A DNA stretch of 51,343 bases from CAYFXE01 sp964347035 (lineage in GTDB: Bacteria > Acidobacteriota > Aminicenantia > Aminicenantales > Aminicenantaceae), in assembly GCA_964347035.1 (NCBI GenBank), contig CAYFXE010000022.1, positions 1 through 51,343 on the forward strand, written 5' to 3'. Below, one piece after another: positions 8,584 to 17,078 of the stretch. The translations under genes were made by a program, and so were the position numbers. Under the pieces are notes generated by a model. That model was not told the origin of the DNA. It ran no database searches and saw nothing but the letters and a program-made list of their open reading frames with translations. Every line of letters begins with the position of its first letter. Within the stretch, counting starts at the first letter, position 1.

Positions 8584-9484
8584 GTCCAATAAGGGCCGCA
8601 CCCGTCATAAGTGGAATGAAATCAAGGATGGCCTGAGGACGTTCATCAAAGAATTCAAATATGAATTTACCGAGAAACCTTTCCAGGCGATAGAAATATC
8701 CAGGTCGGCGATAAAAGAAGGGACAGAACTCATTATCGGAGTCGGCGGTGATGGAACGATAAATGAAATCGCTAACGGCTTCTACGAAAACCAGCAAATC
8801 ATCAACCCGAAAACGGTCTTGGGCATCGTACCCTCGGGCACAGGCTGTGACTTCATCCGCAGCCTTCATATCCCGATGAATCTTAAAACCGCATTGAGGA
8901 TCATTACCCAATCTCAGGCCTCATGCATCGACATCGGCCGAGTTCGTTTCAAAAACCACAGCGGCCAAGAAGAGGACAGATATTTCCTGAACGTGGCTGA
9001 TTTCGGGATCGGCGGTGAGGTCGTCAAGAAAGTCAACGAATCAAGGATGAAACGAAAAGCCTCCTCTTATCTGCGGTGTTTACTATCCACGTTTATCGCT
9101 TACAAGAATAAAAGAGTAAAATTAAAAATCGATGGCAGGGATTTTCCCGTCGAGGATTATTTGGTGGGCACTGTATCCAACGGAAAGATTTTTGGCAAGG
9201 GGATGAAGATCGCCCCTCTGGCCAAGCTGGATGACGGCCTGTTCGATATCGTCTTAGTCAAGGGGATGAAGACCTTAGAATTCTTCAGGAATGTCTGGAG
9301 AATCTACACAGGCACTCATCTATCCCATCCCAAAATTTCCTTTATTCGCGGAAAGAAGATCGAGGCTTATCCTGACGAGGGTGAAGGGGATGTTCTGATC
9401 GAGTTGGACGGTGAACAACTGGGCAAACTACCGGCATCTTTTGAAATCATCTCCCGTAACTTTTTAGTTAAGGGAGCTGTGTAA
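8549..9484 (+). CDS. Diacylglycerol kinase family lipid kinase (DgkB/YegS type)
   Basis: I place the start at ATG 8549, not at the longer open frame from 8459, because AAGGAG lies 6 bases before it and the family N-terminus begins there (QVIVNPESNKGRT). The 311-residue enzyme has the ATP-binding VGGDGTINEIANGF motif and PSGTGCDFIRSL, then FGIGGEVVKKVNESR, all hallmarks of the DAGK catalytic fold. Such enzymes phosphorylate diacylglycerol, a related lipid or sphingosine-like substrates at the inner membrane. It overlaps the preceding membrane-protein gene by 35 bases. With GT87 upstream, a lipid or glycolipid pathway is possible but unproven. Confidence 0.85.
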   Translation: MLQKTQVIVNPESNKGRTRHKWNEIKDGLRTFIKEFKYEFTEKPFQAIEISRSAIKEGTELIIGVGGDGTINEIANGFYENQQIINPKTVLGIVPSGTGCDFIRSLHIPMNLKTALRIITQSQASCIDIGRVRFKNHSGQEEDRYFLNVADFGIGGEVVKKVNESRMKRKASSYLRCLLSTFIAYKNKRVKLKIDGRDFPVEDYLVGTVSNGKIFGKGMKIAPLAKLDDGLFDIVLVKGMKTLEFFRNVWRIYTGTHLSHPKISFIRGKKIEAYPDEGEGDVLIELDGEQLGKLPASFEIISRNFLVKGAV

Positions 9485-9485
9485 G

Positions 9486-9523
9486 AATATTTCTTCCAAG
9501 ACCATTCTTTTCCAAGAAATATT
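9486..9523. terminator. Hairpin between convergent genes
   Basis: AATATTTCTT (9486-9495) and AAGAAATATT (9514-9523) form a perfect 10-bp stem with an 18-base loop directly after the lipid kinase stop and before the end of the convergent transglycosylase gene. It has no long T-tract, so terminator activity is tentative. Confidence 0.35.
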
Positions 9524-9560
9524 TCCCCAATGGATGAGCAGATGATAGTAAAGCAAAGAA

Positions 9561-10154
9561 TCAGTTATCGTTATTCTTGTTGAGAGCATAAAGATAGGGA
9601 GAGTTGGTGAGGACCAATCGTCCTGATTCATCATAGTATTGATAGATGATGGTTCTCGTTCGAATTGTCGCTCTGCTGTAGGTGGACATCACCCTTTTTA
9701 TGTAATCCCTGGTCTCTGGATAGGGGGGAATCCCCCCATATTTCTTCACAGCCTCTTGTCCGGCGTTATACGCAGCCAGCACCAAACCGGTATCTCTTCT
9801 GTATAATTTGATTAAATCTCTCAGGTATTTCACTCCACCCTCGATATTCTCTCTAGGGTCAAACACATTTTGAACACCATAGATCTTAGCTGTTACTGGC
9901 ATCAACTGCATAAGTCCTTTGGCGCCCTTGGGCGAGACAGCGCGGAGATTATAGTTTGATTCAGCTTGAATTATGGAGTGAATCAGCTCAGCCGGAATAT
10001 CATATTTTCGTGCAGCCGCCTCCACGACCGCATCGTATTTCATCTTGTTTGGAAACTCCTTAACAGGAATCTCCCCCAACATGGGTACTGTGATCAGATA
10101 AAAATACAGGAATAAAAGAAATCCTTTCCAGAGAGTGTGTCTGGGAATGATCAT
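9561..10154 (-). CDS. Lytic transglycosylase, SLT domain (GH23)
   Basis: A 197-residue secreted murein hydrolase. The N-terminus has a hydrophobic signal segment (GFLLFLYFYLITVPMLG). The SLT domain follows: the catalytic Glu in IIQAESNYN, then SPKGAKGLMQLMP, ENIEGGVKYL and VLAAYNAGQEAVKKYGG, the standard motif order of the soluble lytic transglycosylase fold. It would cleave the MurNAc-GlcNAc bond to give 1,6-anhydro ends. It lies downstream of alaS on the same strand with a 123-base gap, so it may have its own promoter. No clear ribosome-binding site is visible. Confidence 0.9.
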   Translation of the reverse strand: MIIPRHTLWKGFLLFLYFYLITVPMLGEIPVKEFPNKMKYDAVVEAAARKYDIPAELIHSIIQAESNYNLRAVSPKGAKGLMQLMPVTAKIYGVQNVFDPRENIEGGVKYLRDLIKLYRRDTGLVLAAYNAGQEAVKKYGGIPPYPETRDYIKRVMSTYSRATIRTRTIIYQYYDESGRLVLTNSPYLYALNKNNDN

Positions 10155-10277
10155 TTTCTTATTAACCGTTTTCAGCGCTTATCATTTTGACAAACAAAAT
10201 GGTCGAAATCAATCCCCTTTTAGGGTGATTCAAGCGAGTATATTCGTGTTTTATGTCAAAAAAAGCTAAGCCGATCC

Positions 10278-12911
10278 TCATTTTATCAACTTTTCTATCT
10301 CCGAAGGACTCATCTTCAAAATTTCGTCGAGCCGATCGGGTTTTGTCCCCCCAGCTTGAGCAAAATCGGGCCGCCCTCCTCCGCCGCCCCCTATGAGGGG
10401 CGCCATATTTTTGATAAAAGTGTTGGCGCTTATTCTTTCGGTCAAATCTTTTGTCACCGAAGCCACGAGGAACACCTTTTCTCCCGATGCCATACCGAGA
10501 ATCACGATTCCCGATCCCAGTTTTTGTTTGAGTGAATCCGACAGTTGTCTCAACTCAGCGTTCGTTAATCCTTCCACTTTCTTGACGAGAATGGAAATGC
10601 CTTTGACCGTCTTGATTTCTTCCTCTTCTTTCTTATACTTGATAGATGACATCTTTTGTCTCAGATTTTTGACCTCTTTCTCTTTCTCCTTTAAAGACTC
10701 TTTTAATTTCTCAACCTGATGGAACAAGTCTTTTCTCGAAGTACTCAAGGAGAGCTGTATATCATCGAGGAGTTCCTCACTCTCCTGAATGTGTTTTAAC
10801 GCTTCTTCTCCCGTGAGAGCCTCGATGCGTCTCATCCCGGCAGCGACACTCGATTCGTTCACGATCTTGAACACACCGATCTGTCCAGTGGAATGAACGT
10901 GAACACCTCCGCAGAGTTCACGGCTAAAATCATCGACGATCACCATCCGGACTTTCTCCCCATATTTTTCCTCGAAAATGGCCACGGCACCATCCTTGAT
11001 TCCCTGCTCAAACGTCGTGATTTTTGTGTCGACTTTGATGTCTTCTCTGATCTTCTGGTTAACCATGGCTTCGACCTGCTTCAATTCAGAGGAGCTTAAG
11101 GGAGAGAAGTGGGTGAAATCAAAACGGAGTCGAGAAGGAGAGACCAGGGACCCCGCTTGTTTGACATGATCTCCGAGGATCTGCCTTAGAGAGGCATGGA
11201 GCAGATGAGTTGCTGTATGATTATAGCTGATGGCATGCCGCAAAGGGCTATCAATCGCGGCCTCCACTCTGTCCTCTACTTTAAGCTTCCCGGAGAGCAC
11301 ATCTACTTGATGGACGATTATATCTGGGATAGGAGCAAGAGTGTTTGTCACGACCGCTGAAAAATGGGGATTTTTTAAAATCCCTGAATCCCCCACCTGA
11401 CCACCAGCCTCAGCATAAAAAGGGGTCCTATCTAAAATGACCTCGCCCTTCTCCCCTTCCCTGAGCATGGATTGCCGATGGCCATCCTTCAACAAAGCCA
11501 GGACTTTCGCTTCTAAAACCTGATTCTCATCATACCCAACGAACTCCACATTGAGATCCTTGAATTTCTCGTAGACTTTCTTCCCCGCCTGGAATTCTTC
11601 TCCCTTCCAGGCCTGCCGAGCTCTCTTCCGCTGCTTATCCAGTTCTCGGTTGAAACCCTTTTCATCCACCCTTATGTTTTGTTCTGCAGCTAACTCTCGG
11701 GAAAGCTCGAAGGAAAATCCATACGTATCAGACAATTTGAAAAGTTTTTCTCCGGGAATAAACCCTTTATCACGCGAATCTCCGACATACTGATAGAACT
11801 TTGGGAGTCCTGAGGCTAGGGTCGAAGCGAAACGTTTCTCTTCGAAAAGACAGACGTTGGATATATAATTAGCCGAGGAGAGAAGCTCCGGGTAAGCATC
11901 CTTCATGATGTCACTGACCACTCCCACAAGCCGGTATAGAAAAGGCTCTTCTAGTCCAAGCTTATTCCCCTGACGGTAGGCCCGTCGAATCAATCTCCGT
12001 AGGACATAGCCTCGTCCTTCGTTAGCGGGCATGATTCCATCCCCTATCAAAAAGGAAACGGCTCTGGCATGGTCGGCGATAATCCTGACAGCCACATCCC
12101 CTTCCTGATCTGCAGGAAACTCTCTCTGGCTGAGATGGCAGACCGCTTCGATCAGAGGCTTGAAAAGATCTGTCTCGAAGCTGCTTCCCTTTTTTTGGAG
12201 ACAAGCGACCAATCTTTCGAGTCCCATCCCGGTGTCTATCGAGGGAGAGGGCAAGGGATGCTTATTCCCCTTTTCGTCCTGATCGAATTGCATGAAGACC
12301 AAGTTCCATAATTCGATAAAACGATCACTCCCCCTTTCGATAAGTGTGTATGCATCTCCTTTTTCGACGACAGGACCTAAATCATAATGAATCTCCGAAC
12401 ATGGTCCACAGGGTCCTGTTTCGCCCATAGCCCAGTAGTTGTGCTCCTTGCCAAACCGGAATATCTTGCTCCCTGATACTCCGATGCCCTTGTTCCATAT
12501 CCTGAAGGTTTCCTCATCTTCTGAATAAATCGTAATATACAACTTCTCCTGACTTATATTGAAGACTTCGGTCACCAATAGCCAGGCATATTCAACGGCC
12601 TCTTTCTTGAAATAATCGCCGAACGAGAAATTTCCGAGCATCTCAAAAAAAGTATGGTGTTTATTGGTCTTCCCCACCTGCTCTAGATCGTTGTGCTTCC
12701 CGCTCACCCGCATGCACTTCTGGACAGAAGCGGCTTTCTTATAGCTTCGTGTCTCCAGACCCAAAAAGATATTCTTGAACTGGTTCATGCCCGCATTGGT
12801 AAAAAGAATAGTGGGATCGTCTTGTGGAAGGAGAGATGAACTCTTGACGATTTTATGATCTTTCTGGGCGAAATAGTCTAGGAAGGTTTCTCTGATCTCC
12901 TGAGATCTCAT
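10278..12911 (-). CDS. alaS: Alanyl-tRNA synthetase
   Basis: At 877 residues this is a full-length AlaRS. The aminoacylation domain opens with EIRETFLDYFAQKDHK and includes PTILFTNAGMNQFKNIFLG; the editing domain carries HTATHLLH and CGGVHVHSTGQIG, the zinc-binding HxxxH/CxxxH residues; the C-terminal C-Ala domain contains the glycine run GGGGGGRPDFAQAGG. It charges tRNA-Ala and clears Ser/Gly mischarges. Its ATG directly abuts the stop of pilT (12912), so the two are cotranscribed. Nothing unusual in length or motifs. Confidence 0.97.
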   Translation of the reverse strand: MRSQEIRETFLDYFAQKDHKIVKSSSLLPQDDPTILFTNAGMNQFKNIFLGLETRSYKKAASVQKCMRVSGKHNDLEQVGKTNKHHTFFEMLGNFSFGDYFKKEAVEYAWLLVTEVFNISQEKLYITIYSEDEETFRIWNKGIGVSGSKIFRFGKEHNYWAMGETGPCGPCSEIHYDLGPVVEKGDAYTLIERGSDRFIELWNLVFMQFDQDEKGNKHPLPSPSIDTGMGLERLVACLQKKGSSFETDLFKPLIEAVCHLSQREFPADQEGDVAVRIIADHARAVSFLIGDGIMPANEGRGYVLRRLIRRAYRQGNKLGLEEPFLYRLVGVVSDIMKDAYPELLSSANYISNVCLFEEKRFASTLASGLPKFYQYVGDSRDKGFIPGEKLFKLSDTYGFSFELSRELAAEQNIRVDEKGFNRELDKQRKRARQAWKGEEFQAGKKVYEKFKDLNVEFVGYDENQVLEAKVLALLKDGHRQSMLREGEKGEVILDRTPFYAEAGGQVGDSGILKNPHFSAVVTNTLAPIPDIIVHQVDVLSGKLKVEDRVEAAIDSPLRHAISYNHTATHLLHASLRQILGDHVKQAGSLVSPSRLRFDFTHFSPLSSSELKQVEAMVNQKIREDIKVDTKITTFEQGIKDGAVAIFEEKYGEKVRMVIVDDFSRELCGGVHVHSTGQIGVFKIVNESSVAAGMRRIEALTGEEALKHIQESEELLDDIQLSLSTSRKDLFHQVEKLKESLKEKEKEVKNLRQKMSSIKYKKEEEEIKTVKGISILVKKVEGLTNAELRQLSDSLKQKLGSGIVILGMASGEKVFLVASVTKDLTERISANTFIKNMAPLIGGGGGGRPDFAQAGGTKPDRLDEILKMSPSEIEKLIK

Positions 12912-14105
12912 TTAATCCTTTTTTTTCTTTTCTTCATCATCATCCGATTCTTGGATATCTTCCTCATTAGCCTTTTTATCTTTCTCGATTTCTTTCATTT
13001 CTTTTTCCATCTCATCAAGAGCCACATCGGCGGCGGCGCGCACGCCCATAACACGCAGTTTGAAATTATCCGGGCTTGTAGAATGTCTCATTCCCTGTTC
13101 ATAGGAGATAAGGCCTTCTTGATAGAGGCTGTATATCGATTGGTCAAAGGTCTGCATCCCGTATTGTGAGATCCCGGCGGCGATCGCATCATGGATTAAA
13201 ATCGTCTTCTCCCTTTCTTGGATGCACTCTCTGATGTAGAGGGTGTTGATCATGACTTCTACTGCTGGAACACGTCCATTCCCATCTTTCCTCGGGATAA
13301 GTCTCATCGATATTATAGCTTTCAGTATGCTGGCCAACTGAAACCGGACTTGCCTCTGGTGATGAGGAGGAAAAACAGAGATAATCCGGTTGATCGTTTC
13401 CGGAGCGTCCAAGGTATGGACTGTGCTCATGACCAAGTGTCCTGTTTCTGCAGCCAGAAGAGCTGTCTCGATCGTGTCCAGGTCTCTCATCTCACCCACG
13501 AGAATCACATCCGGATCTTCTCTAAGAGAAGCCCTTAATCCTCGAGAGAAACTCGATACATCCACTCCGACTTCCCGCTGGCTGATTGTGCTTTTCTTAT
13601 CTCGGTGAAGGTACTCGATCGGGTCTTCGATAGTGATGACGTTATCCGTCCGATAAGCGTTTATATGATCGATCATCGCAGCCAGGGTGGTCGTTTTCCC
13701 TGTGCCTGTAGTTCCTGTCACGAGAACTAAGCCCCGGGGAGCTAAAGAAATGTCCTCGAGAACTTCGGGCAGTTTCAAATCTTTGATCGTCATGACCTCT
13801 AAAGGGATGATTCTCAAGACAATAGCCACAGTCCCGCGCTGATGATAGATGCTTCCTCTAAAGCGCCCGAATCCGGGAAGGCTGTAGGCCAGATCGAGAT
13901 CCAAATCCTTCTTCAATTTATCTTTCTGATAATCATTCGTGATCTGGTCGGTGAGTTCGAAGGTATCTCTTGGAGTCAATTTTGTAAATTGTGTTAGAGG
14001 TTTTAAACCTCCGTGGATGCGCACGGTGGGATAAATCCCTGCCTTGAGATGAAGGTCAGAGGCCTCACTTTCAATGGCGACTTTCAAGAGTTCATCGATA
14101 TCCAT
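12912..14105 (-). CDS. pilT: PilT/PilU-type twitching ATPase
   Basis: The 397-residue protein has a Walker A box (TGTTGTGKTTTLAAM), a downstream Asp box (ITIEDPIEYLH), a Walker B region (REDPDVILVGEMRD) and the His box (TGHLVMSTVHT), in the order of the PilT retraction ATPases. An N-terminal PAS-like domain (DLHLKAG) is typical. A strongly acidic/basic tail (about 35 residues, ending DDEEKKKKD) extends past the usual end. It would depolymerise type IV pili or drive a related machine. AGGGGG precedes the ATG. No other pilus gene is in the window, and the neighbour is alaS, so it is an orphan here. PilU-like rather than PilT is possible. Confidence 0.88.
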   Translation of the reverse strand: MDIDELLKVAIESEASDLHLKAGIYPTVRIHGGLKPLTQFTKLTPRDTFELTDQITNDYQKDKLKKDLDLDLAYSLPGFGRFRGSIYHQRGTVAIVLRIIPLEVMTIKDLKLPEVLEDISLAPRGLVLVTGTTGTGKTTTLAAMIDHINAYRTDNVITIEDPIEYLHRDKKSTISQREVGVDVSSFSRGLRASLREDPDVILVGEMRDLDTIETALLAAETGHLVMSTVHTLDAPETINRIISVFPPHHQRQVRFQLASILKAIISMRLIPRKDGNGRVPAVEVMINTLYIRECIQEREKTILIHDAIAAGISQYGMQTFDQSIYSLYQEGLISYEQGMRHSTSPDNFKLRVMGVRAAADVALDEMEKEMKEIEKDKKANEEDIQESDDDEEKKKKD

Positions 14106-14247
14106 AGATCCCCCTAAAATTTAAATAAAGGACTCATTTACGGCTCCTGTTCCAAGATGATTGATTATGATAATGTCCTTATGACTGATAAGATGAAACG
14201 GGAATTTCATATTATCTTAATTACCCTGTTTAGTCAAACTTTTCCCC

Positions 14248-15186
14248 TTAAACTCTCTCCCCGCAGTGAGGACATATTCTCGCTTTGTAGGGCAAAGGCC
14301 TTCGACAGTTCCAGCAGTGCTCAGCGATATTCCTTTCTCTCGCTTTGATTCGGCGCATGATATCCTCAATCTCTGACTTTTTTAAGTCTTTCCCTTTGAA
14401 GGCAGAGAGCTCTCTAATGATCTCTGAGGCCCTCGTATACCTCTCCTCGATTTTAGACGAGAGGCATTTCATGATGATCTCATTGATCTTTTTGGGGACA
14501 TCGCTTTTTTTCAATCGAGGAGGTGTTATCCTTCCCTCCTGGGCCTTCTCCATGATTTTGAAGGGATCTGGATCTATGAGGGGGGGGTGGCCAATGAGCA
14601 TCTCATAAAACATACAGCCAATGGAATAGATATCAGATGTGTAGGAGGCCTTGCCTAGGAACTGTTCAGGGGCCATGTAAGGAGGTGAGCCTATCCTCGT
14701 CGAGGCATAGGGAACATTGCTGAGCCAGGCCGAGGTGCCAAAATCGGTGATTTTTGCCGTCCCCTCTTCCGAGACGATGATGTTGGAAGGTCTTAAATCC
14801 CGATGAATGATCTTATTTTTATGAGCGTGAGCCACTCCGTAGGAAATTTGCGAGATATAATCCATAGCTTTTTCGACTTCGAGGGCCTTCTCTTTATCCA
14901 AGATTTTTTCCAGTGTTTTTCCTTTGACATATTCCATCACCATGAAAAACACCCTGTTCTGCTTCTCAGCTGCCAACATACGGACAATATTGGGATGATT
15001 CAGGGCGGCTTGGAGTCTTGGTTCCTTGAGAAGTTTGAACAGCTCGAGCGACTGCTTGTGCGGAACCTTGATGGCTACTTTGATGTCAAGCCAACTATCC
15101 TTGGCCAGAAAAACGGAACCAAAACCACCGCTTCCTAAAGAACGCAGTATTTCGTATTTCCCGACTTTCTGTCCTTGGAGAAACAT
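14248..15186 (-). CDS. Ser/Thr protein kinase with C-terminal zinc ribbon
   Basis: A 312-residue Hanks-type kinase: glycine loop LGSGGFGSVFLAKD, ATP Lys in KVAIKVP, catalytic loop IIHRDLRPSNI, Mg-binding DFG (KITDFGTSAW) and APEQFLGKASYTSD. Residues after about 270 are a helical linker and then a four-cysteine ribbon (CWNCRRPLPYKARICPHCGERV split: CWNC and CPHC). There is no transmembrane segment or PASTA domain, so it is likely cytoplasmic. Its ATG abuts the rsmE stop, making it the last gene of the heat-shock operon hrcA-grpE-dnaK-dnaJ-rsmE. The kinase may act on translation or stress proteins; target unknown. Confidence 0.9.
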   Translation of the reverse strand: MFLQGQKVGKYEILRSLGSGGFGSVFLAKDSWLDIKVAIKVPHKQSLELFKLLKEPRLQAALNHPNIVRMLAAEKQNRVFFMVMEYVKGKTLEKILDKEKALEVEKAMDYISQISYGVAHAHKNKIIHRDLRPSNIIVSEEGTAKITDFGTSAWLSNVPYASTRIGSPPYMAPEQFLGKASYTSDIYSIGCMFYEMLIGHPPLIDPDPFKIMEKAQEGRITPPRLKKSDVPKKINEIIMKCLSSKIEERYTRASEIIRELSAFKGKDLKKSEIEDIMRRIKARERNIAEHCWNCRRPLPYKARICPHCGERV

Positions 15187-15936
15187 TTATTTGTTCCAAA
15201 AATGAGAAATCAAAGCCACAGCCGAGATAGCCGCTGTTTCGGCCCTCAATACAGCCTCTCCGAGATTCACTGCTTGATAGCCATGATTTAAGATCGTCTC
15301 TTCTTCTTGTCGAGTCCACCCTCCCTCTGGACCGACGAGAATCATGACAGATGAGGGCATCCCCGCCTCATCTCGCTGTTCATAAGAGAGTAAAATATCT
15401 TTGAGAGGAATCCCCTTGTTTTTGCTAAGGACGACCTTTTTCTTCTCATTTCTCGTTTTCAATGCTTCAGCTAGATTCAAAGGCGAGAGAATAGTAGGAA
15501 AGACTGCTCTACGGCTTTGCTTGGCAGCTTCCATGGCTATTCTCTGCCATCTTTCTCGTCTTTTGTCCCGTCTCTCCTGAATTTTTATGATCACCCGCTC
15601 TGTCAGCAGCGGAAGGAATGCTGATATTCCCAATTCTGTTGTTTTTTGGAGGACAAAGTCCATCATTTTTGCCTTGAGTAAGGCTTGACCCAAGACGATC
15701 TTGACTCTTGGCTCCGCGGCCGGCATCGTTTTAAGTACAACAAGGAGGGTTTTCTCTTTACTGATTTCTTCGACTCTTGCCAGATAATTCATCCCCTGTC
15801 CATCAAAAAGCCAGACTTTCTCCTGTGGTTTTACTCTGGCCACACGGCTGAGATGATGGTGTTCATCTCCAAAGAGACACACCGTGGTAGATGAACCAAG
15901 GTTTGGTTTTTTGATAAAAAATCGATTAGAGGTCAA
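15187..15936 (-). CDS. rsmE: 16S rRNA m3U1498 methyltransferase
   Basis: A 249-residue SPOUT-class methyltransferase. N-terminal PUA-like part contains GDEHHHLSRVARVKPQE; the knot region has LVGPEGGWTRQEEE and the C-terminal LGEAVLRAETAAISAVA, both signatures of RsmE. It would methylate N3 of U1498 of 16S rRNA using S-adenosylmethionine. The gene lies 8 bases after dnaJ, a common arrangement in bacteria, and is followed without a gap by the Ser/Thr kinase. Confidence 0.93.
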   Translation of the reverse strand: MTSNRFFIKKPNLGSSTTVCLFGDEHHHLSRVARVKPQEKVWLFDGQGMNYLARVEEISKEKTLLVVLKTMPAAEPRVKIVLGQALLKAKMMDFVLQKTTELGISAFLPLLTERVIIKIQERRDKRRERWQRIAMEAAKQSRRAVFPTILSPLNLAEALKTRNEKKKVVLSKNKGIPLKDILLSYEQRDEAGMPSSVMILVGPEGGWTRQEEETILNHGYQAVNLGEAVLRAETAAISAVALISHFWNK

Positions 15937-15944
15937 GTCTTTCT

Positions 15945-17078
15945 CTAATGGAAGATTTTTTTCACTTTATCAATCAGGCTTCTATCCACATGTTCTGGGT
16001 TTTCACCTCGTAATTCAGAAAATTTTCGGAGTAACGCTTTCTGTTCTCCGGATAAACGCTCGGGGGTTTTGACCTCCACCCTGACGAAGAGGTCCCCTTT
16101 TTTATGACTGTCCAATCCTTTAATGCCTCCTCCTTTAATCCTGAAGACTGTTCCTGACTGAGTCCCGGGTGGGATTTGTAGGAGCTCGCTTTTCTCCAAT
16201 GTGGGAATCTCTTTAGTCGCCCCTAAGGCAGCCTGAGCAAACGAAAGGGGGACCTCACAGTAGAGATTATTCTCCTCTCGGTGAAAAAATTTGTGCTTTT
16301 TCATATGGATCACCAAATACAGGTCCCCTCGATCAGCGCCCAGATCTCCGGCCTCTCCCTCTCCGGTCAACCTTATTTTGGTGTTTTCGTTCACACCAGC
16401 AGGAATTTTTACGTTCAACGCTCTTTTCTTTTTCACCTTGCCAGTTCCATGACATTCATCACAAGGATTGGTGATAATTTCCCCGGCCCCTCTGCAGGAA
16501 GCACATGTGCGAGAGATGGAAAAAAAGCCCTGCTGGTACCGGACCTGTCCTCTTCCCTGGCAGTACTGACAAACAGACTTACTGGTTCCAGGGCGCATCC
16601 GTGAACCCTCACAGACAGGGCAAGTTTCATTCCTGGTGAGCTTGATTTCATGCTCAATGCCAAAGGCTGCTTCTTCTAAGGATAAGTCAAGCTCTAGAAC
16701 AAGATCTCTTCCTCTTCGAGGAGAATAGGCCCTTTGTCCAGTTCGCGTTCCAAAGATATCACCGAATCCAAACCCGAAAAAATTTCCGAGGATATCCTCG
16801 AAATCCTGGAATATCGTAGAATCGAACCCAGGAAAGCCGGCAAATCCTTCCCCTCTTAAACCGTCATGTCCAAACCGATCATAGATGGATCTTTTCTCAG
16901 GATCGATGAGCACGCTGTAGGCTTCTGCCGCCTCTTTGAATTTGTCTTCGGCTTCTTTATTTCCAGGATTACGATCAGGATGGTATTGAAGAGCTTGCTT
17001 TCGGTATGCTCCCTTTATTTCTTCTGAGGAAGCATTGCGCTGAATGCCCAAGACTTCATAATAATCTCTTTTTGCCAT
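15945..17078 (-). CDS. dnaJ: Chaperone DnaJ
   Basis: Full-length type I Hsp40 (377 residues). J domain at residues 1-70 with the HPD triad (YHPDRNPG); a Gly/Phe region (GFAGFPGFDSTIFQDFEDIL, GFGFGDIFG); four zinc motifs CPVCEGSR, CQYCQGRG, CASCRGAG and CDECHGTG; then the C-terminal substrate-binding domains. It stimulates DnaK ATPase and delivers unfolded clients. It overlaps dnaK by 23 bases. Since the DnaK here lacks its lid, DnaJ may carry more of the holding function; this is inference. Confidence 0.96.
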   Translation of the reverse strand: MAKRDYYEVLGIQRNASSEEIKGAYRKQALQYHPDRNPGNKEAEDKFKEAAEAYSVLIDPEKRSIYDRFGHDGLRGEGFAGFPGFDSTIFQDFEDILGNFFGFGFGDIFGTRTGQRAYSPRRGRDLVLELDLSLEEAAFGIEHEIKLTRNETCPVCEGSRMRPGTSKSVCQYCQGRGQVRYQQGFFSISRTCASCRGAGEIITNPCDECHGTGKVKKKRALNVKIPAGVNENTKIRLTGEGEAGDLGADRGDLYLVIHMKKHKFFHREENNLYCEVPLSFAQAALGATKEIPTLEKSELLQIPPGTQSGTVFRIKGGGIKGLDSHKKGDLFVRVEVKTPERLSGEQKALLRKFSELRGENPEHVDRSLIDKVKKIFH

